DNA of 64,000 nucleotides from Acetobacter aceti (GCF_002005445.1 NZ_CP014692.1:2852501-2916500), one strand, 5' to 3'; positions 48,587 to 60,081 are shown, numbered from the stretch's first letter. Numbers and translations are program-made. Notes: generated by a model not told the origin, from the sequence alone.

Positions 48587-49222
48587 TCAGGGCCTGTTTC
48601 CGTCTGACGCGCCGGTATCTGTCGGAGAGCCGGAAGACGGCGGCGCGGCATCCTGATCTCCCTGTGTATCATTTCCGTGCGCATTCCCCTGCGCATCGTC
48701 CTGCTTCTGACCGGATTGTGAACTGTCGCTTTTTCCAGGGAGAGGTGGAACGGCGGGAGGGGTCAGGGTCGGCAGCATGGGCTGGACGTCGTTCCCTTCG
48801 CAGGTCACGACATGCACATCGTAGATCGGGCTTTCCAGAATGCCCAGCGAAGGCTCGGCGGCCAGCATCCAGCCATGGAAAGCCGCTCCCTCCGCCCGTT
48901 GGTCCTGAATATCGAGCCATACGGCCGCATCCGCACGCGCCGTCGGAGCATGCAGCAGGCACCGCGTCACACCGATTTCGAGCGTCTCGTAATGAGACAT
49001 TTCACCGACCGGAACCCTGATGGTCTCGGCACGGGAATCGAGACGATTCAACACCCGCACGACCGCGGTGCTTTTTCCCTGCCATGTATTGGGGGGATAC
49101 ATCGCGGGAGGCGCCAGCGGTTCAGCAGCCATTGCCGTCCCGACGCAGGAAAGGACAGAGGCCAGTCCCAGAAATATCTGGCAGGACCGCATCAGCATTG
49201 TGGTTCTTGTCTCACACATCAT
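48587..49222 (-). CDS. DUF2155 periplasmic protein
   Basis: A 211-residue exported protein. The signal peptide is clearest from M-L-M-R-S-C-Q-I-F (start near 49198) and ends at A-M-A-A-E; the ATG at 49222 overlaps the upstream gene by ATGA. The DUF2155 core runs from W-Q-G-K-S-T-A-V-V-R-V-L-N-R-L to G-W-M-L-A-A-E-P and H-P/Y-I-Y-D-V; the last ~55 residues are Pro/Gly/Asp-rich and disordered. Its function is unknown, but it is conserved beside NDUFA12 in alphaproteobacteria. Confidence 0.88.
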   Translation of the reverse strand: MMCETRTTMLMRSCQIFLGLASVLSCVGTAMAAEPLAPPAMYPPNTWQGKSTAVVRVLNRLDSRAETIRVPVGEMSHYETLEIGVTRCLLHAPTARADAAVWLDIQDQRAEGAAFHGWMLAAEPSLGILESPIYDVHVVTCEGNDVQPMLPTLTPPAVPPLPGKSDSSQSGQKQDDAQGNAHGNDTQGDQDAAPPSSGSPTDTGASDGNRP

Positions 49223-49440
49223 TCTGCGGACCTGCTCCGGGGACTGGCGAGAGAGGCCACCAGCGTCGTCAGCATCTGTTTCATTTCGGTCTCATCCACG
49301 CCCATGAGCACAGCATCTTCAAACGCGTCCTGCATGACACCCTGCAGTTCTTCCCAGTTCTGACGCAGGACCAGCAGCTTTTCCGTGCACGAAACCGGTG
49401 TTCCGTCCGGTTGTGGCCAGTGTGAGGGCACGTCAATCAC
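49219..49440 (-). CDS. Small hypothetical protein in the mlaD cluster
   Basis: A 73-residue, mostly helical, acidic protein (W-E-E-L-Q-G-V-M-Q-D-A-F-E-D-A-V-L-M-G). I do not recognise the family. Its start overlaps the mlaD stop and its stop overlaps the DUF2155 start, both as ATGA, which argues that it is a real, translated gene despite its size. Confidence 0.72.
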   Translation of the reverse strand: MIDVPSHWPQPDGTPVSCTEKLLVLRQNWEELQGVMQDAFEDAVLMGVDETEMKQMLTTLVASLASPRSRSAE

Positions 49441-50006
49441 GGCGCCGTCTCAGCCTTCGGCGCGGCGACACCCTCTTTCGCCTTTGCCTGACCCGCCTGC
49501 GTCAGCGTATCCGTCACCGAGAAAATGAACTTGCTCAGCAATTGCTCCAGGCTGATCGCACCCTGCGTCTCGACGAGTTCACCGCCCGCTTTCAGCATTC
49601 TTGTGTCGCCACCCGGTGAAATGGCGATGTATTTGCCGCCAAGGAGGCTGTCGCTGGTGATGATCGCGGCGCTGTCCACCGGCAACTGAACGTCCCGCCG
49701 CACCGTGAACACCACCAGGGCCTGGAAGGTTTTCGGATCCACCCCCTCGGACACGACATGCCCGATGGAGATTCCGGCCAGCTTCACATCTGATCCGATG
49801 TCGAGGCCGTCAATGTGGGAGAAGGCCGCCTTGAGCTGATATCCCGCATCCGTCCTGCGCCCACTGCTGACCACGGCAAGTCCCAGCAGAAGCACAAAAG
49901 CGACAATCACAGCGAAACCGGCAATGAGCTCCACAGTCGAACGTGTATTGCGGAGAGGCGGCAACACCGTTGTCGTGGGCGGGGAAGTGGTCGAAACAGA
50001 ACTCAT
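49437..50006 (-). CDS. mlaD: MlaD-like lipid transport protein
   Basis: A 189-residue protein with one N-terminal transmembrane helix (residues ~26-48) and a periplasmic MCE domain (F-S-H-I-D-G-L-D-I-G-S-D-V-K-L-A-G-I-S-I-G, ending in G-G-K-Y-I-A-I-S-P-G-G). MlaD hexamers bind phospholipid in retrograde lipid transport. No mlaE, mlaF or mlaB is adjacent, so the permease must be elsewhere. It is in an ATGA-coupled cluster with the two downstream genes. Confidence 0.9.
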   Translation of the reverse strand: MSSVSTTSPPTTTVLPPLRNTRSTVELIAGFAVIVAFVLLLGLAVVSSGRRTDAGYQLKAAFSHIDGLDIGSDVKLAGISIGHVVSEGVDPKTFQALVVFTVRRDVQLPVDSAAIITSDSLLGGKYIAISPGGDTRMLKAGGELVETQGAISLEQLLSKFIFSVTDTLTQAGQAKAKEGVAAPKAETAP

Positions 50007-50204
50007 CGGTTCTCACACGCCTTTTTGATCATTCGTTCTTGTCATCTGGAACGATGAAACCTGACAAGCCCGATAGCGCAACTCTCTGGCAAGAATATGC
50101 CCGCAAACGCGTATCCGCATGTTCAGGTCGCACGAAAAGGAGCGTTCAGGGGCTGTTTTCCACCCCGCACCCGATCTCCCGGTTTATCTGAACGGGCGAA
50201 AAGC

Positions 50205-50585
50205 TCAGCTTTCAGGTGTCCAGGCATCGTAATCACCGGTCGCAGGCGGACGCTGACCGCCTTTGTAAGCGCTGCCGGGAGGACGATAGGCCCCGGCTGT
50301 GCCTGTCATGTTAGGCTGATAAGGCAGTTGCCAGGGCTTGCGGGCCTCCATGGGGATGGGCTGATCCTCCATGTAATGCAGCCAGCCCCACCATTCTGGC
50401 GGCACGGCGGACGCATCCTCGCCTTTCCTGTAGATGACCCAGCGCTCATAGCGCTCGCCCCCGCCCGTTTTACGGGTGGGTCGTCGCGACTCGTAATAGG
50501 CGCGACCATCGTTGTCCTTGCCCACAAAACGTCCATGCAGGCGGGTATGAAGAAGGGTGCCGAGCGTTGCCATGTACGCGATCAT
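50205..50585 (-). CDS. NADH dehydrogenase accessory subunit, NDUFA12 family
   Basis: A 126-residue protein of the NDUFA12/B17.2 family, an alphaproteobacterial complex I accessory subunit: L-H-G-R-F-V-G-K-D, G-R-A-Y-Y-E-S, R-R-W-V-I-Y-like E-R-W-V-I-Y-R-K-G, and P-P-E-W-W-G-W-L-H-Y. The ATG at 50585 is favoured. It begins the NDUFA12-mlaD-DUF2155 run; about 200 bases separate it from mlaD. Confidence 0.9.
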   Translation of the reverse strand: MIAYMATLGTLLHTRLHGRFVGKDNDGRAYYESRRPTRKTGGGERYERWVIYRKGEDASAVPPEWWGWLHYMEDQPIPMEARKPWQLPYQPNMTGTAGAYRPPGSAYKGGQRPPATGDYDAWTPES

Positions 50586-50821
50586 AAGGAGTCGAACCGC
50601 CGCCGTCCACTGCCTGCACACCTCCTCGCGTTCACGTTATACGGCACTCCTGCAAAAGCCTCCCGACAGCCTCGGCTTCCCGCTCAGAGGGGCAATCTCA
50701 CGCCTTTTGCGGGTCTGGCGAAAGTTATCCCCCATATCCTCGCTTTCCCGACCATTATCCCCCCCTTATCCTCAGCCTCGCCCGCTTCCGCCCCGCTCCC
50801 GCGGAACGGTAAGCTCCCAGC

Positions 50822-52474
50822 ATGAACGCTCATCATTTCTGGAACGGTGTCGAAATGCGCACCGTCATGGCCTCCGCCGACCCCGACGCTCCGGCACGCG
50901 CCATTACGCTGCCCGCCGACTGGGATGACGATGCCGCCGCCGCCCTTGCAGAAATCGTCGCCGGAACGGGAGCGGTCTCGCTGCCTCTTGAATCCGCGCG
51001 CTGGATCGAATCCTTCACATCCAGCAGTCGGCGTCCGGATGGGGGGAGACAGGAACCGTCACGCGGGGACATCATAAGCGGACGCTCGCTGGCATGGCTG
51101 CATATCCTGAGACAGGTGGCTCCCACCCTTGCCGTCTGGCATGGGGCTTCCGACAGACGGCCCGGATTTGTCATCAACCTCGCGGCCTTCGTCCTGCCGG
51201 GCGAGGATTTCGCCGCCGAAACCTTTGTCGCCGCGTTGCGACTGCTGTGCCTCGTTCTGCGCACTGACGCCCGCGCCAAGGCGACCCGACGCAATGGCGA
51301 ACTGCCGCTTGACGAGGCGACGCCCCCGGAGCCGACCCTGTTCGATCTGCCGACAGCGTCCACACAGCCACGGCAGGCCGCCTCAGAAGCGGCAACAGAG
51401 AAGACCGGCGACCTGCTTGCGGACGCCCCGCTTCCGATTGTGGGAGAAATCCTGCTGACCAATCTGGATGCGTGCCTGGCGGCGCTCGGTCTCGATTATG
51501 ACAGTGACGATGGGCGTGACGCGGCCTGCTCGATCGTGGCGCTGACCACCCTTGTCACCCGCGAAGGCACCGGTTGCGATCACCTTCCCCTCATGCCGCA
51601 CCGGCATGTCCTGCCGGGTCTTTCCGCCGCGATCCGGGATGCCTGGTCGAGAGCCGCTGTCGACACCGACATGCCTGAAGCGCGCATTGAAACCGGCTTC
51701 TCCTCGACAGGGCCTGTCGACGCGCTTCTTGGCTGCGAAGCCTGCGGCATTGCACCAGTCTTTTCACCACTCCGGGCCGATGGACGGCTCGCGGCCAGCA
51801 CGCTCAACCGGCTGGCCGCTCGTGGCCTGTCAGTGGAAACAGCTCTCGCCGCGTCTCTCGCGGGTGAAAGCCCACTGATCCTGCCGACAATCGACGCGCA
51901 TATGCGGATGTATCGCGCTCTCGCCGGGTTCGTGGATCGCGTACCGGCCCGCCCGGACCCAACCATGGCTCCGCTACCCCGTATCCTGCCGCGTGGCACC
52001 TTGCAGCCGCTTCCCGAACGGCACACCGGCATCGCCCAGAAAGCCTCGGTCGGCGGGCATCGCTTCTTCCTGCGCACAGCCGAATACGAAGACGGTACGC
52101 TCGGCGAGATCGCCCTGACACCGGCCAGGGAAAGCGCCATGGTGCGCGGTCTGATGGAGAGCTTCAGTCAGGCCGTCAGCATCGGTCTGCAATATGGCGC
52201 GCCATTGGAAGATTTCGTTGACCGGTTCGCCTACTCTTCCTTCGGGCCCGCAGGCACCGTCGAGGGTGATCCGGTCACATCCTACGCCACGTCCATTCTG
52301 GATTACGCATTCCGTGCGCTGTCCAATCTCTATCTGCATCAGCGCCTGCCCGACGCACCGCATGAAGAAGAGAACCGTGGCGGCTCACCGCTACTGCCTT
52401 TCGACTTCAAAAGCGGAGAGAACCGCAAACCTTCAGCACCGAACGGGCGGCGGGGACTACGGCTGGTCAGTTAA
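50822..52474 (+). CDS. Degenerate class II ribonucleotide reductase-like protein (NrdJ C-terminus-like)
   Basis: A 550-residue protein whose last ~170 residues resemble the C-terminal region of B12-dependent ribonucleotide reductase (F-L-R-T-A-E-Y-E-D-G-T-L-G-E-I, then S-Q-A-V-S-I-G-L-Q-Y-G-A-P-L-E-D-F-V and T-S-Y-A-T-S-I-L-D-Y-A-F-R-A-L). A middle segment, C-E-A-C-G-I-A-P-V, parallels the D-C-D-T-T-G-I-E-P part of NrdJ. I cannot find the catalytic N-P-C-S-E or P-T-G-T loops, so it cannot act as a reductase alone. Residues 1-200 are unrecognised. It is chromosomal in base composition and a single gene. Confidence 0.72.
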   Translation: MNAHHFWNGVEMRTVMASADPDAPARAITLPADWDDDAAAALAEIVAGTGAVSLPLESARWIESFTSSSRRPDGGRQEPSRGDIISGRSLAWLHILRQVAPTLAVWHGASDRRPGFVINLAAFVLPGEDFAAETFVAALRLLCLVLRTDARAKATRRNGELPLDEATPPEPTLFDLPTASTQPRQAASEAATEKTGDLLADAPLPIVGEILLTNLDACLAALGLDYDSDDGRDAACSIVALTTLVTREGTGCDHLPLMPHRHVLPGLSAAIRDAWSRAAVDTDMPEARIETGFSSTGPVDALLGCEACGIAPVFSPLRADGRLAASTLNRLAARGLSVETALAASLAGESPLILPTIDAHMRMYRALAGFVDRVPARPDPTMAPLPRILPRGTLQPLPERHTGIAQKASVGGHRFFLRTAEYEDGTLGEIALTPARESAMVRGLMESFSQAVSIGLQYGAPLEDFVDRFAYSSFGPAGTVEGDPVTSYATSILDYAFRALSNLYLHQRLPDAPHEEENRGGSPLLPFDFKSGENRKPSAPNGRRGLRLVS

Positions 52475-52510
52475 AGACCTGTTCGCGAATTTCATGGGCA
52501 ACTGGAATAT

Positions 52511-52536
52511 ACGTCGCTTTTCCAAAAAAGCGACGT
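52511..52536. terminator. Perfect inverted repeat between convergent genes
   Basis: ACGTCGCTTTT (52511-52521) is mirrored by AAAAGCGACGT (52526-52536) with a 4-base loop. It lies between the RNR-like gene and the AraC gene, 37 bases after the former's stop. T-rich arms are internal to the stem, so it may be a weak bidirectional terminator. Confidence 0.5.
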
Positions 52537-52571
52537 GTGGCCGACTAATGTCCAAACCGGCTCATTCAACT

Positions 52572-53381
52572 TTACGTTTGCAAGTTTCGGAAGCGGACTG
52601 GCGACATCCCCATCAGGTTTGTAAAAGCTTTTGCAAATGCACTAAGCGATGCGTAACCGACACCAGCCGCTACATCTGTTACCCGTTGCCCCTCGGCAAG
52701 CAGGTTTGCCGCGTGGAAGAGACGGGCCTGCACGATCCAGTCCTGCCATGTCATGCCGGTTTCTTCATGAAAATGGCGACGGAAACTACGTTCCGACATT
52801 CCGGCATGACGCAACGCCAAGTTTAGATTTGCCTGCCCGGGGCTGGCAAGAGCTGCTTCCATAGCCCGCACGATAGACGGGTGAGCAGCACGCGGCAGCG
52901 TGAAAAGCCGTGTTGTTTTCGTCTGTATTTGCTCCATGCAGAGCAGGCCGACGGTTTGAAAAAAACTCCGGGCAATGGGGTCGTGCTCTGCTGAACCGGG
53001 TTGCCAACGCACTGTGTGGAGCAACATCTCCTGCAACATTGTCGTTATGGGAAATGTCTGGATATGGTCCGTTTGGTTATGCGGAAAATATGCCGGATCA
53101 AAATAGACGGAAACACCGTCCAGATCGCGGATCATGGTTCGATGACGTGTTCCTGCCGGAATCCATATGGCATGAGCCGTAGGCAACAGATGATGGCCAT
53201 CCGGACCTTCGATCTGTGTAGTGCCGCGTCTTGCATATGTGATCTGGTGGCATGAATGGGCGTGCCAGTCATAAAAGATGGCTGAAGACGGATTACGGAA
53301 TGCAAAACCGGGTTTCCCCGGGCCATCCAGTCTGTTCTCGACAAGGACGCCTTGTGTCTCTCTGGAGGTCAGGTTTTTCAT
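52572..53381 (-). CDS. AraC-family transcriptional regulator
   Basis: A 269-residue regulator with an N-terminal cupin (W-H-A-H-S-C-H-Q-I-T-Y-A-R-R-G, then I-W-I-P-A-G-T-R-H) and a C-terminal double HTH (L-A-L-R-H-A-G-M-S-E-R-S-F-R-R-H-F and V-A-A-G-V-G-Y-A-S-L-S-A-F-A-K-A-F). It is divergent from the methyltransferase gene, which it probably controls from the ~90-base shared region. The effector is unknown. Confidence 0.92.
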   Translation of the reverse strand: MKNLTSRETQGVLVENRLDGPGKPGFAFRNPSSAIFYDWHAHSCHQITYARRGTTQIEGPDGHHLLPTAHAIWIPAGTRHRTMIRDLDGVSVYFDPAYFPHNQTDHIQTFPITTMLQEMLLHTVRWQPGSAEHDPIARSFFQTVGLLCMEQIQTKTTRLFTLPRAAHPSIVRAMEAALASPGQANLNLALRHAGMSERSFRRHFHEETGMTWQDWIVQARLFHAANLLAEGQRVTDVAAGVGYASLSAFAKAFTNLMGMSPVRFRNLQT

Positions 53382-53469
53382 TGGCCGATATCCGCTTATT
53401 TATGGCCGGATAGCGTTAGACGGCCAACCGCCCTTTCCTTATCCTGAAACGCCAAGGAAAGGAATAAAG

Positions 53470-54261
53470 ATGTCTGCTTCTCGCACTCCTCATGACACCC
53501 GGATCGTTGACCAGTTTACACGCTGGGCAAAGCCATTTGCTGAGTTGGCCATTCACGCAGAGGCGGAAAGCATGGCGCAGACGCTCGCCGCCTGCGCCGT
53601 TACCAGAGATATGAAAGTGCTTGATGTCGCCTGCGGTCCGGGGATTATCGCGTGTGAACTGGCCCGCGTTGGCGCGGAGGTCACGGGCATCGACCTGACA
53701 CCAGCCATGATCGAACAGGCACGCCTGCGTGCGGACAGGGAGGGGGTGATGGTTGAGTATCATATTGGAAATGCGCTGCATTTACCGTTTCAGGCGGACA
53801 GTTTCGACCGGGTCGTGACACGGTACAGCTTTCACCATATGCAAGCGCCCCGGGAAGTTCTGGCGGAAATGGTAAGAGTCTGCCGTCCCGGTGGCCGGAT
53901 CATTGTGATTGACGCCACCCCGGCTGAGGAATGCCAGGAAGGATATGATCGGGCGGAAACGCTCCGTGATCCCTCGCATACAAGCGCCCTGACACTGCAT
54001 CAGTTGCTGTCGCTTGGGACTGACGCGGGTCTGTCGCCTGTGATGATGCATCAATATCGTCTTGAGTCCCGCTTGCAGGATCAGGTCGCTCCGGAGGACT
54101 GGAATGCCCTGAAAGCGATATTTGAAGAGGATATCGCAAGCGGTCAGGATCGTCTGGGCATGGGCGCATGGGAAGATGCAGACGGGATTCGTTTCTATTT
54201 CCCTGTGTCAATCGTGGCATGGAGTAAAAGCATGCACGAAAATCGCCCCGTCTGCTCCTGA
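53470..54261 (+). CDS. Class I SAM-dependent methyltransferase
   Basis: A 263-residue methyltransferase (UbiE/MenG-like fold) from the ATG at 53470, preceded by AAGGAA; upstream in-frame codons to 53278 are inside the AraC promoter region. Motif I is L-D-V-A-C-G-P-G-I-I, motif II E-V-T-G-I-D-L-T-P, post-I F-Q-A-D-S-F-D-R-V-V-T-R-Y-S-F-H-H-M. The substrate is unknown. It is divergently paired with the AraC regulator. Confidence 0.88.
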   Translation: MSASRTPHDTRIVDQFTRWAKPFAELAIHAEAESMAQTLAACAVTRDMKVLDVACGPGIIACELARVGAEVTGIDLTPAMIEQARLRADREGVMVEYHIGNALHLPFQADSFDRVVTRYSFHHMQAPREVLAEMVRVCRPGGRIIVIDATPAEECQEGYDRAETLRDPSHTSALTLHQLLSLGTDAGLSPVMMHQYRLESRLQDQVAPEDWNALKAIFEEDIASGQDRLGMGAWEDADGIRFYFPVSIVAWSKSMHENRPVCS

Positions 54262-54524
54262 GAGGAAGACTTATTCATCAACATGCCTGTCTACCAGATG
54301 AAACAAGCAGACAGGCAATTTCCGCCGTCATGTTGGACAAAAAGTATGCCATTATTAATTTTGGAAAGCAGATATTACTCGATAATCTTATGTTTTGACG
54401 GATAAAATCTGGAAATTAAAACGAAATAAAAGAACTTATCTATTTTTATGTTCCCATGACATTAGGTGTTTAGTCCTGCGGTTGGATGGTGCGTTATTTT
54501 CACGCGGGTGGCAGGATGCGCTAG

Positions 54525-55372
54525 GACCGATCGACATTCAGGATTCCCTTTTTTTGGAATGAGTGATTCATAGAGCACCGTGTTGGAACACGGAGCGTGG
54601 GATGGGGATCAAGCGTTACGAGTTGACCGAGGTGCAATGGCAGAGGATTGCGCCTTTGCTACCCGGCAAGGTCGGTGATGCAGGCCGTAGCGGGACGGAT
54701 AACCGCATGTTCGTGAATGGCTGTCTTTGGGTTCTGCGCTCCGGCGCGCATTGGAAAGACCTGCCTGAGCGGTATGGCAAATGGAAGACGGTACATCGTC
54801 GGTTCAGCCGATGGTGCCATGCCGGGGTGTGGGAAAAGGTTTTCGAGACGCTGACGGCCGATCGGAACAATCAGTATCTGATGCTCGATTCAACCATCGT
54901 TCGCACCCATCAGCAGGCCGCGAGCGGAAAAGGGGGGCCAAAGATCAGGCGCTGGGGCGTTCTCGAGGTGGTCTGACGACCAAGATTCATATGCTGGCCG
55001 ATGCGCTGGGCCGCCCGCTGTGCTTCGTGGTCACGGCTGGTCAGGTTGGCGACGTCACCCAGGCGCCGGCCCTGCTCGCGGGTCAGGAGGGGGCTGCCGT
55101 CATTGCCGACAAAGCCTATGACAGCAATGCGTTACGTGCCCTCATCGCTCAGATGGGTGCAGAAGCCGTCATTCCTTGTAACCCGACCCGCAAGATTATC
55201 ATCTCCCACGATGCCATCGCCTACAGGATACGTAATCGTATCGAGCGGTGCTTCAACCGCCTCAAGCACTTCCGACGCTTCGCTACCAGATATGATCGAC
55301 GCACCATCCATTTCCTCGGCTTCGTTCACCTCGCCTCAGCCATGATCTGGATGACCTGAATGTCGATCCGTC
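54525..55372 (+). mobile_element. Complete IS5-family (IS427-group) insertion sequence, second type
   Basis: Terminal inverted repeats of 22 bp (54521-54542 with 55355-55376) match at 21 positions, reading CTAGGACCGATCGACATTCA at the left. The outermost CTAG on each side may be the duplicated target. The repeats differ from those at 7350-8211, so it is a distinct element of the same group. It lies between the methyltransferase and the GT61 gene. Confidence 0.85.
54602..55359 (+). CDS. IS427-group transposase (orfA/orfB, -1 frameshift)
   Basis: Frame one, 54602-54976, carries Y-E-L-T-E-V-Q-W-Q-R-I-A-P-L-L-P-G and the first catalytic Asp in M-L-D-S-T-I-V-R-T-H. Frame two (-1) ends at 55359 and carries A-D-K-A-Y-D-S-N and R-N-R-I-E-R-C-F-N-R-L-K. 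The shift lies at the A4G6 run near 54930-54940, after which it reads K-D-Q-A-L-G-R-S-R-G-G-L. The DDE triad is complete. Confidence 0.85.
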
Positions 55373-55399
55373 CTAGGGGCCAGACTCACCACGGAAGCG

Positions 55400-55625
55400 C
55401 CACGACGACAGCGGCGGTCCGTCGAGCCACAGCATAGTCAAGGAGCCTGCGGGTTCTGGCGAAACGCCACGGGATCAACCCGAAGGCGCCCTCCTCAACC
55501 GTCCCGTCGATTGAAGAAGAGGCGATCGTCCCAGTGCTCCGCCGCCACATCCTGCTGCCTCTGGACGATTGCCTTTACGCACTTCAGGCGACGATCCCGC
55601 ACCAGCAAAGCACAGCACTAAACAG
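55400..55625 (+). pseudogene. IS481-family transposase fragment
   Basis: One frame reads S-L-R-V-L-A-K-R-H-G-I-N-P-K and then I-E-E-E-A-I-V-P-V-L-R-R-H and L-L-P-L-D-D-C-L-Y-A-L-Q-A-T-I-P-H, typical of the N-terminal half of IS481 transposases, before running into unrelated AT-rich sequence. Upstream codons are frameshifted. Only ~75 residues remain. Confidence 0.75.
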
Positions 55626-55954
55626 CTGGAATTTTTGCAGGACTGACATCGATAAGGCCCATTCTGTCCATTCGAATACATGGCGTTGCCGCGTATCCTG
55701 CTCCAAAACATTTTCCCACGGAAATACACTTGCCCAATCGCAACACACTGACTGATTTTTACAGAAACTCGCAGAAACAATCATCAACTATAATAGTTAT
55801 ATATACCCATAATAAAAAATACTTTCACTCTTCATTAGCACTCAAATATAGACCATTACACCCATACAATTACAGCCTCTGATACAGGCTATTAAAATGT
55901 TACTTTAATCACCTTCAATAAACTCAGGATCTATGAATTGTGGCAGATGCTCTT
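55626..55954. other. AT-rich region without genes
   Basis: Strongly AT-rich, with no coding frame I can support. It separates the IS481 fragment from the GT61 gene. Confidence 0.5.
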
Positions 55955-57535
55955 TCAGTTTTCTGATACTGGCCAGCCTAATACTTCAACCTGATCAAGA
56001 TGAAAATAATCGTTTTTAAGCGATGTGATCCGAAGCACACGTCCGATAAGTGGCTCGGATGCCTGCCATTCAAGAGGCATCCCGTCGACACCCCCGATCA
56101 CTCTGTCATCATGTTTTTCAAGGATGGTTTTGAGTGAATTCTCATCCATGCCTACTTCTATTCGAAGATGGTTACAGCGTTCAGGTGCGGAGTCGCAGCG
56201 ATTGAACAATCGAATGTTTTTGATTACACATGGCTCTTCCAGATCAACTTCCCACCATGCATTCGCTTCAGTATCTGTGTGGAACTGGAAAGTCCCAGTC
56301 AGAACACCACTGGTCGCGTTGGCTTTCTGATCCGGAACCCACGGATGGAGTGAGCTTTGTCTGGTTTTTTTATCAATAGCGACGTTGCGCAACGAGACGC
56401 CGATCGACTCAGTCTTTACTTCCCGCTTTTGCCACTGAAATGCGCCGACAACGACAGGCTGACGAGCACGGCTTCGATCTGCTCTGATTTTATAATCCAG
56501 TATTCGGAGAATGCCATCAGCAATTCCGGCAGGATCTGAAACCTTGTACACTTCTGAAAATCCCTTTGTTTCATCAGGATTTTTCGCAGAATCCAGTGTA
56601 ATCAGCTCGCCAGGAGCAATCCCATAATAATCAGCTTTTGCCTTATTCGCCTGATCGATCAAACAAAAATTACTATAAGTCGTCATATTATAGTTGATCA
56701 TGAATATATAATCGCGCGGCACAAAAATGCTTGCATGAAAAGCTGAGCCGATAAAACCCGCCACGTAGGGACGATTGGCCCATAACGCAATCTGCTCTTC
56801 AAGAGATAGCATCTCGGGATAAACAATCTCAACACCGTTCGCCGCCAGACGCTCACAGATCACGTCTTCATTAATCAGACGCCTGACACCGGACTGAAGT
56901 TTCGATTTGGAAAGATAGACCGGACGATCATCAGATTTTCCCATCAGATGACCCGCAAGTTTTTGGCCGATCTCATGGCAAAACGTTGCATAACGACGAT
57001 AAGCAAAACTGGCTTCTTCAAATGCCGGAGCTGGTACGATCAAGCGTCTTATTTTCTGGGGCGAAGAAAAGCGAACAAAATCATCCTGTGAAAGATTCAG
57101 AGCGCCAAACAGTTTCCGCATAAAACTGTTCTCTTCAAACCAGACGTCCATACCCTGGTGCGAGCTATAGAGTATTTTGGCTTGAGGATATTTTTCGCGT
57201 GCCGCCGACCAGAAACGACTGAATGTCGACAGCAGAAAGTGACCAAAATGGTAATGGATAAAGCCGCAATAAATATAAACATCGTCCGGAGCGTAGTCTG
57301 TGATGTCTCCGTAACGGTATCCCATAGTGAGAGATGGCGCCATCTCTTCCACATTCGGCCCACGAAAATAAGCCGTTTGCAGGACACGTTTACGCCCCTG
57401 ATCAAATACTCCACTTGGCGAGTTGGAATCCTGCTCAGGCACATAAACAACATCACACAAATCAAGTACAGCCGGCTCTGAATCCAGAATAACTGTCTCA
57501 CCAAAAACTATATTGGTTTTACAGATCGACGCCAT
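55955..57535 (-). CDS. GT61-family glycosyltransferase with discoidin-like C-terminal domain
   Basis: A 526-residue protein. Residues ~80-350 are a GT61 (DUF563) catalytic domain: H-Y-H-F-G-H-F-L-L-S-T-F-S-R-F-W, V-Y-L-S-K-S-K-L, R-R-L-I-N-E-D and G-F-I-G-S-A-F-H-A-S. Residues ~385-526 form an F5/8 type C (discoidin-like) beta sandwich: R-Q-S-S, W-W-E-V-D-L-E-E-P-C-V-I-K-N-I-R-L-F-N-R and the final L-D-Q-V-E-V-L-G. It probably modifies surface polysaccharide. It is more AT-rich than the chromosome and has no glycan operon around it. Confidence 0.82.
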   Translation of the reverse strand: MASICKTNIVFGETVILDSEPAVLDLCDVVYVPEQDSNSPSGVFDQGRKRVLQTAYFRGPNVEEMAPSLTMGYRYGDITDYAPDDVYIYCGFIHYHFGHFLLSTFSRFWSAAREKYPQAKILYSSHQGMDVWFEENSFMRKLFGALNLSQDDFVRFSSPQKIRRLIVPAPAFEEASFAYRRYATFCHEIGQKLAGHLMGKSDDRPVYLSKSKLQSGVRRLINEDVICERLAANGVEIVYPEMLSLEEQIALWANRPYVAGFIGSAFHASIFVPRDYIFMINYNMTTYSNFCLIDQANKAKADYYGIAPGELITLDSAKNPDETKGFSEVYKVSDPAGIADGILRILDYKIRADRSRARQPVVVGAFQWQKREVKTESIGVSLRNVAIDKKTRQSSLHPWVPDQKANATSGVLTGTFQFHTDTEANAWWEVDLEEPCVIKNIRLFNRCDSAPERCNHLRIEVGMDENSLKTILEKHDDRVIGGVDGMPLEWQASEPLIGRVLRITSLKNDYFHLDQVEVLGWPVSEN

Positions 57536-57776
57536 CTAAAATTCCAATCCATTTTTATAGACAGTTTATTGTGTTATGGATGCAAATCTGACTTTCGTCG
57601 CAATGCATTACACAAAAAAAGGCGTTTGCAGAATATCGTGATGGAATAAAAATTCTACTTAGATAATCACAAAAATCCCTGAACGTCACGAACAGGACGG
57701 AGCGAATCTGTCGATTTCATCACTACCGAAAGAACGCCGCCCTTCCTCTCCCATACTGCCCAGAAAGTGCGTGAAA

Positions 57777-57805
57777 ACAAAAAAAAGCCGACCTTGCGGT
57801 CGGCT
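57777..57805 (-). terminator. Rho-independent terminator of fusA
   Basis: An 8-bp perfect stem (57786-57793 with 57798-57805) with a 4-base loop, followed on the minus strand by a long T-run (A-run at 57777-57786). It lies 25 bases past the fusA stop. Confidence 0.9.
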
Positions 57806-57830
57806 TCCCTGTCCGGATGATCTGAAAAGA

Positions 57831-59915
<2,085 letters not shown>

Positions 59916-60081
59916 GGGGCTTCTCCGGGAAACGGCTGAACCAGAAATTCAGAGGAAAGCGACAAACACACAGGGCGCGACAGGAGAAAATCTCCCCGCG
60001 CCCTCTACCCTTTCGAACGCAGGCAGCATTCTCGCGGGCTGTGTGATCACGCGGTCCCCGCTGACGCGGGGGCGATCAGGG

